Assembly (NCBI GenBank): GCA_003537575.1
Contig: DPRS01000016.1
Span: forward strand, 140,436-157,212
DNA: 16,777 nucleotides
Reading direction: 5' to 3'
Source: Oxalobacteraceae bacterium
Lineage (GTDB): Bacteria > Pseudomonadota > Gammaproteobacteria > Burkholderiales > Burkholderiaceae_D
Shown here: positions 12,796 through 16,777 of the stretch, one piece after another
Layout: each line of letters begins with the position of its first letter
Position numbering within the stretch: the stretch's first letter is position 1
Program-made: the position numbers and the translations under genes
Notes under the pieces: generated by a model
Databases searched by the model: none
What the model saw: only the letters and a program-made list of their open reading frames with translations
Told to the model about the DNA's origin: nothing

Positions 12796-14157
12796 TCAAC
12801 GCATTCTTTTCTGCACGCTGCGCAGATACCATAACAGGAACACCGCCGCCAGCAGTACGCTGGCGGTGTTGCCCAGCCAGAAGCCGGCGGCGCCGGCCGG
12901 CAGAGTCGGCGTCAGCCCGAGCATGTCGAATCCCAGCAGATAGCCGCCGCCCAGTCCGACGCCCCACAGCATCAGCGCATAGATCACGGTCGGCACCAGC
13001 GTGACCTTGTAGGCGCGCAGGATATAGGCGGCGCAGGCCTGCAGCGCATCGAAAAAATGGTAAAAGCCGATGAAGGCATACAGCGGCAGCGCCGCGGCGA
13101 TGATCGCCGGGTCCGGCGTGTAAGCGCGCACGATCGCCGGGCGCCCCAGCCAGACTGCCAGGCCGGCGGCCGCGGCGATGCCCGCCGCCAGCAGGATGCC
13201 GATATTGCCGATGCGTTGCGCCGTGCGGATATCGCCCGCGCCCAGCGCATGCGCGACCAGGGTGCTGGCGGCGCTGCCGATGGACAGTGGCAGCATGTAC
13301 AGCACCGTGACGAAATTGGCCGTGACCTGGTGGCCGGCGACGGCGGTTTCACCCAGGCGCGCAATGAACAGCGCCATGAAAGTGAACGCCGAGACCTCGA
13401 TCAGATAGCTTAACCCCATCGGAATGCCGAGCCGCAATAGCGTGCGCTGCGCCTGCCATCGCGGCGCGGCAAAGCCGGCGCCGAACAGTCGGAACTGGCG
13501 ATAGGAAGGCGACCAGCGCAAGATCGCCCAGCCGGCGCCCAGTGCCAGCCAGGCGGTCAGGGCGGTGGCCAGCGCGCAGCCCGGCCCGCCCATGGCCGGC
13601 AAGCCCAGTCCGCCGAAAATGAACAGGGCGTTCAGCGGCACCTTCAGGCCCAGGGCGGCAAGCTGGATCAGCATGACCGCGCGCGGACGCGCGATGGCGG
13701 TGTTGAAGGCGCCATAAATGCGAAAGCCGAGCGAAGCCGGCAGCGCCAGCGCGAGGATTTGCAGATAGCTCGAAGCCTTGGCATTGAGCTCCGGCGAGGC
13801 TTGCGCCAGCGCCAGCAGCGGCTGCGGGAACAGCAGGATCAGGCAACCGATAACGGTGAGGAACAAGGCCAGCCATACGCCCTGGCGGATTTCGGCGCCG
13901 ATGGCTTCGAAGCGGCCCGCGCCGAACATCTGCCCGACGATCGGCGCCAGCGCATACAGCACGCCGTTGGCGCCGACGAACACGCTGACATAGATCGAAA
14001 CCGCGATCGACAGCGCGGCCAGGTCGGTGGCCGAGTAGCGCGAGGTCATGGCGGTGTCGATGACGCCATTGGCGATCACCGCCAGCTGGCCGACCAGGAT
14101 CGGCCAGGCCAGCGCGGCGATCTGCATCGCCGGACGTTGCGGCGCGTGCTGTTTCAT
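12796..14157 (-). CDS. MATE-family efflux transporter (NorM-like)
   Basis: A 453-residue membrane protein with about twelve hydrophobic helices in two halves, matching the MATE family (usually 440-480 residues), which exports drugs or metabolites using a Na+ or H+ gradient. Family features are PILVGQLAVIANGVIDTAMTSRYS at helix 1-2, NGVLYALAPIVGQMFGAGR, the mid-protein RLGIPMGLSYLIEVSAFTF at the start of the second half, and GETAVAGHQVTANFV. The MATE fold is related to lipid flippases, but this sequence reads as a NorM-type exporter. The start is 3 bp after the glycosyltransferase stop, so the two are co-transcribed; no good Shine-Dalgarno sequence is visible and coupling is likely. The substrate is unknown. 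Confidence 0.92.
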   Translation of the reverse strand: MKQHAPQRPAMQIAALAWPILVGQLAVIANGVIDTAMTSRYSATDLAALSIAVSIYVSVFVGANGVLYALAPIVGQMFGAGRFEAIGAEIRQGVWLALFLTVIGCLILLFPQPLLALAQASPELNAKASSYLQILALALPASLGFRIYGAFNTAIARPRAVMLIQLAALGLKVPLNALFIFGGLGLPAMGGPGCALATALTAWLALGAGWAILRWSPSYRQFRLFGAGFAAPRWQAQRTLLRLGIPMGLSYLIEVSAFTFMALFIARLGETAVAGHQVTANFVTVLYMLPLSIGSAASTLVAHALGAGDIRTAQRIGNIGILLAAGIAAAAGLAVWLGRPAIVRAYTPDPAIIAAALPLYAFIGFYHFFDALQACAAYILRAYKVTLVPTVIYALMLWGVGLGGGYLLGFDMLGLTPTLPAGAAGFWLGNTASVLLAAVFLLWYLRSVQKRMR

Positions 14158-14160
14158 TGC

Positions 14161-15870
14161 TTAAGGGATGCGGCGGTACAGGCGGAAACGCTCGTTGCGG
14201 TCGGACGGGCGGTGGCCTTCCCAGACCAGTTGCCAGTCACCGTCGGAGCGGTGGATGACGGGGTCGGCCTTGACGTGCCGGGTGCTCGACAGCAGGAGGT
14301 GGTCGCAGCGTTCCTGGTCCAGCCGCTCGAAGCGGATCTTGCTGAAATAGGCGAAGGAAGCGCGCTGCGCCGGCGTGATGGTGCTGCCAAGGCAGCTTTG
14401 CGGCGGCATTTGGGTCGCCATTTCGCGGGCGACGATGGCATAGCTGCGCATGTAATTCCCCCACGGCAGCCACAGCGTCATCAGCAGCAGCCAGCACAGG
14501 ATCACGCCGCCGGAAGAGAGCACGACCGCACGCCACAATACCGAGGGCCGGCGCGAAATGCGCCAGTGCACCAGGAAAATCCAGGCGACCGAGGCCGCTA
14601 CCGCGATGAGTAGAGTAAACAGATTGAATTCCGGCTTGAAGCCAGGCGCCAGCTTGAAGGCATTTTTGGCAAGCCAGGCCGGCCAGCCGGTCTGTTTGGC
14701 AATCCAGCCCAGCCAGATGAAACCGGCGCAGGCGGACAGGATCATCACGGAGAACCAGTCGACCGCATTGATGGCGCCGCGCTTCATGGTCGGCAGGCCG
14801 AAGGCTGCCAGCATCGCCAGCGGCGGCAGCAGTGGCAGCAGGGTGCCTTCGTCCGGGCGCGGAGTCAGCAGCGCCAGGGTCGTCAGGGCGAGGCAGAACG
14901 CCAGCGGCAGGGCAATGTGCGGAGGCAGCGACTGTTTGCGCCAGGCATATACTGCCCAGGCGGCGAAAGGCCAGGCCGGCCAGGAAAACCAGATGCCGTT
15001 GGAGATCAGGTATTTCAGCGTATTCCAGCGCGGCATTCCGACGTGGTCCAGGTTCCACGCCATCCAGTCCGGGATGGGCGAGCTTGCGGCAGGGAGCAGC
15101 CACTGCGCCGCTAGCGCCCAGGAAGCGCCCAGCAGCAGCGCCGCCGGCATCGAAAGGCCCAGCAAGCGCAGCGCCGCCTTCCTCGAGCGCGCCAGGTCCA
15201 GCGCCAGCAAGCCGAGCCACAAGGCCAGCGGCACCAGCCAGCCGCGCGTCAGCGCCAGCAGGCCGAGCGCCACGCCCAGTAGCAGCGCGGCCAGGTTCGA
15301 GGGCTTGTCGACATAGCGCACCGCCGCATACAGCGCTATCCCGACCATCGACACTTGCAAGGCGTTGGCGCTGGTCGAATGGCTGTGCACCAGCAGGCCC
15401 AGGCAACCCAGGTAGATCAGCAGCGCGCCATCGGCCAGGGTGCGGCCGTAATCCCTGGGTTCGGGCTGTCCGCCGAAGGCTAGTCGCAAGGGCTGGGCTT
15501 CGGGGCGGCGCCCCAGCAGATAGGTGCCGTGCCACACGGCGAACGTGCCGAGCAGAAAAAAGAACACCGTCGCCAGCCGCGCCGCCAGCACGTCGCCCAG
15601 CAGCCAACCGAACAGCTTGATGCACACGGCGCCGATCCACCAGGCCAGCGGCCCTTCCTGCGGCATCTGCAGGCCGACGATGTGCGGCGCCAGCCAGTCC
15701 TGCCAGGCGCCGTTGGCCATGGTCCACATGATGCCGAAGCCGGCGGCATCCTCGTTCTTCCAGGGATCGCGGCCGATCAGGCCGGAAAGAATATACAGCA
15801 GGCACAGCAGGAGCAAGCCCCAGCGCGGCAGCGGATTGGTGGCGGAAGCGGGGAGGCGGACGGGCTTCAT
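14161..15870 (-). CDS. GT-C membrane glycosyltransferase (ArnT/PMT, GT39/GT83-like)
   Basis: A 569-residue polytopic membrane protein of the ArnT / protein-mannosyltransferase class, which transfers a sugar from a polyprenyl-phosphate donor to lipid or protein on the periplasmic side. The first periplasmic loop carries the acidic motif GRDPWKNEDA (Asp35, Glu40, Asp41), the catalytic signature of this class. Eleven or more hydrophobic helices follow, then a soluble C-terminal region of about 90 residues. I chose ATG 15870 (MKPVRLPASA); the longer in-frame form to 15972 would begin at the terminator of rpmE2 and has a non-membrane leader. No strong Shine-Dalgarno sequence is seen. It is the first gene of the unit with MATE and the PfkB kinase. 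The acceptor (for example lipid A or a protein) is not determinable. Confidence 0.88.
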   Translation of the reverse strand: MKPVRLPASATNPLPRWGLLLLCLLYILSGLIGRDPWKNEDAAGFGIMWTMANGAWQDWLAPHIVGLQMPQEGPLAWWIGAVCIKLFGWLLGDVLAARLATVFFFLLGTFAVWHGTYLLGRRPEAQPLRLAFGGQPEPRDYGRTLADGALLIYLGCLGLLVHSHSTSANALQVSMVGIALYAAVRYVDKPSNLAALLLGVALGLLALTRGWLVPLALWLGLLALDLARSRKAALRLLGLSMPAALLLGASWALAAQWLLPAASSPIPDWMAWNLDHVGMPRWNTLKYLISNGIWFSWPAWPFAAWAVYAWRKQSLPPHIALPLAFCLALTTLALLTPRPDEGTLLPLLPPLAMLAAFGLPTMKRGAINAVDWFSVMILSACAGFIWLGWIAKQTGWPAWLAKNAFKLAPGFKPEFNLFTLLIAVAASVAWIFLVHWRISRRPSVLWRAVVLSSGGVILCWLLLMTLWLPWGNYMRSYAIVAREMATQMPPQSCLGSTITPAQRASFAYFSKIRFERLDQERCDHLLLSSTRHVKADPVIHRSDGDWQLVWEGHRPSDRNERFRLYRRIP

Positions 15871-15970
15871 GGTGCGTGGATGGTTTGCTTTTTTGTTATG
15901 CGGCGCAGGATCGGGCGTAATGAGCAGGCGTATTGTGCCGCAAAGTGCAGACGGGCTGGCATGACGGCAC

Positions 15971-15998
15971 AAAAAAAGGCAGCCGCAGCTGCCTTTTT
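15971..15998 (-). terminator. Strong intrinsic terminator of rpmE2 (bidirectional form)
   Basis: AAAAAGGCAGC (15973-15983) and GCTGCCTTTTT (15988-15998) form a perfect 11-bp stem with a 4-nt loop, with runs of A and T on both sides. It lies 17 bp after the rpmE2 stop and has the classic U-tract on either strand. Confidence 0.92.
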
Positions 15999-16015
15999 CG
16001 CGGAAGCGGCTAAGA

Positions 16016-16285
16016 TCAGCCTGCTGCCTGGGTGGTCTTGGAACCGACCGAACCGAACTTCTTGCGGAACTTGTCGACGCGACCGGCGGTGTCGACGATC
16101 TTGTGCTTGCCGGTGTAGAAGGGGTGCGATTCAGCCGAGACTTCGATCTTCACCAGCGGATATTGCTTGCCTTCGAACTCGATGGTTTCGCGGGTCTGGA
16201 TGGTCGAGCGGGTGATGAACTTGAAATCGCAGGAGAGGTCGTGGAAGACGACTTCGCGGTAATCCGGATGGATGCCTTGTTTCAT
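16016..16285 (-). CDS. rpmE2: Ribosomal protein L31, type B
   Basis: An 89-residue 50S subunit protein forming part of the intersubunit bridge. The sequence MKQGIHPDYREVVFHDLSC opens the family, and ESHPFYTGKHKIVDTAGRVDKFRKKFG is its conserved C-terminal part. It has only Cys19 and lacks the CxxC zinc ligands of type A L31, so it is the zinc-independent (C-) form. I chose the ATG at 16285, where the family begins; an upstream in-frame start would add 12 atypical residues. GAGAGA lies upstream. It follows rho, an order common in betaproteobacteria, with its own promoter and terminator. Confidence 0.95.
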   Translation of the reverse strand: MKQGIHPDYREVVFHDLSCDFKFITRSTIQTRETIEFEGKQYPLVKIEVSAESHPFYTGKHKIVDTAGRVDKFRKKFGSVGSKTTQAAG

Positions 16286-16383
16286 GAGTTTCTCTCTAAA
16301 TGTTAGGTAGCCAATCACCACTTCGGCGGTCGTGCTGCTTCTTGACCCGATTGACGATCACTTGCCAGTTGGTAAAGCGCAAA

Positions 16384-16413
16384 ATTATACAATGAAATCA
16401 GCGGCTTGCGCCA
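16384..16413 (-). promoter_or_regulatory. Sigma-70 promoter of rpmE2
   Basis: A perfect -10 hexamer TATAAT lies at 16389-16384 on the minus strand. The best -35 is a weak TGGCGC at 16413-16408 with an 18-bp spacer. The predicted start is near 16377, leaving a leader of about 90 nt before rpmE2. The -35 falls inside the rho terminator hairpin. Confidence 0.6.
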
Positions 16414-16434
16414 GAGCTGCAAGAAGCGCAAGCC
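16403..16434 (-). terminator. Stem-loop after rho
   Basis: GGCTTGCGC (16403-16411) and GCGCAAGCC (16426-16434) form a perfect 9-bp stem with a 14-nt loop, 10 bp past the rho stop. The minus strand continues GCTGATTTCATT, only a weak T-tract. It overlaps the rpmE2 promoter -35 region. Confidence 0.6.
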
Positions 16435-16444
16435 AGATGCGGGT

Positions 16445-16777
16445 TTAACTGCCGCCGCGGCGCATCATGTCGAAGAATTCGGCATTGTTCTTGGTCGCCT
16501 TGATCTTGTCGAGGATGAATTCCATCGCCTCGATCTCGTCCATGCCGTACAGGAGCTTGCGCAGGATCCAGATCTTTTGCAGCTGGTCCGGCTTGATCAG
16601 CAACTCCTCGCGGCGGGTGCCGGACTTGTTCAGATTGATGGCCGGATAGACGCGCTTCTCGGCCAGGCGGCGCTCCAGGTGCACTTCCATGTTGCCGGTG
16701 CCCTTGAATTCTTCGTAGATCACGTCATCCATGCGGCTGCCGGTTTCGATCAGGGCGGTGGCGATGATGGTCAGCGA
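16445..16777 (-). CDS. rho: Transcription termination factor Rho, C-terminal 110 residues (runs off the window)
   Basis: C-terminal part of the hexameric RNA helicase/ATPase that terminates transcription. The fragment begins SLTIIATALIETGSRMDDVI and includes YEEFKGTGNMEVHLERRLAEK, followed by KSGTRREELL. The Arg in SGTRREE (residue 55 of the fragment) matches the arginine finger Arg366 of E. coli Rho. The end, FFDMMRRGGS, is the usual C-terminus. The N-terminal RNA-binding domain and Walker motifs lie beyond the window edge. There is no sign of damage. Confidence 0.97.
   Translation of the reverse strand, partial: SLTIIATALIETGSRMDDVIYEEFKGTGNMEVHLERRLAEKRVYPAINLNKSGTRREELLIKPDQLQKIWILRKLLYGMDEIEAMEFILDKIKATKNNAEFFDMMRRGGS

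Noticed and set aside
11487..13004. 505-aa rightward ORF
   Set aside because: Antisense to the tRNA-Leu, the PfkB kinase and part of the MATE gene. Its composition (Arg/His/Ala rich) is typical of GC-rich shadow frames, with no family resemblance.
14237..15805. 522-aa leftward ORF overlapping the glycosyltransferase
   Set aside because: Alternative frame of the glycosyltransferase gene with no membrane segments or motifs; the 14161-15870 frame carries the GT-C signature.
1..16777. CRISPR array, insertion sequence or prophage, including integration at the tRNA-Leu
   Set aside because: No regularly spaced repeats, transposase or integrase were seen, and no duplicated tRNA 3' end was found by eye.

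Overview
The window is GC-rich proteobacterial chromosomal DNA. The order rho, then a type B L31 gene (rpmE2), together with the style of the proteins and the GC-rich codon use, suggests a betaproteobacterium of the Burkholderiales, possibly Oxalobacteraceae. That placement is inferred from gene order and protein resemblance, not computed.

Region 1 (1-7310) is an accessory terminal-oxidase locus built as two divergent operons. Leftwards run coxB (subunit II with a CuA site and a fused cytochrome c domain), a Ca2+/cation antiporter of the CaCA superfamily, and ctaD (subunit I, cut by the window edge). Rightwards run ctaG (oxidase assembly), a monohaem cytochrome c lipoprotein, a dihaem cytochrome c, and a GH15 glucoamylase/trehalase-like enzyme whose start codon overlaps the preceding stop. 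The 215-bp divergent spacer holds an excellent match to a sigma-54 -24/-12 promoter facing ctaG and, about 105-130 bp further upstream, a tandem 12-bp repeat placed like an enhancer site. The two cytochrome genes share a stretch that is about 92% identical in DNA, a sign of duplication and fusion or of gene conversion.

Region 2 (7373-11140) holds a short-chain dehydrogenase with a C-terminal membrane anchor (leftward) and, divergent from it, an L-sorbosone/PQQ glucose dehydrogenase-family lipoprotein followed by an 87-residue protein that is one third proline and ends in an intrinsic terminator. A secreted SYLF-domain (YSC84-like) protein converges on it. A plausible but unproven link to region 1 is that the periplasmic sugar dehydrogenase feeds electrons through the cytochromes c to the oxidase.

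Region 3 (11141-11597) is 457 bp with no gene that I can support. It is followed by a leftward tRNA-Leu(CAA).

Region 4 (11802-15870, leftward) is a likely three-gene operon: a GT-C (ArnT/PMT-like) membrane glycosyltransferase, a MATE-family transporter 3 bp downstream, and a PfkB-family sugar kinase that looks most like sulfofructose kinase YihV. Region 5 (15971-16777, leftward) is housekeeping: the 3' end of rho, its terminator overlapping the rpmE2 promoter, rpmE2, and a strong bidirectional terminator.

The most interesting part is the oxidase locus, because of its predicted sigma-54 control, the antiporter placed between two core oxidase subunits, and the translationally coupled glycoside hydrolase. 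No CRISPR array, insertion sequence or phage gene was seen.
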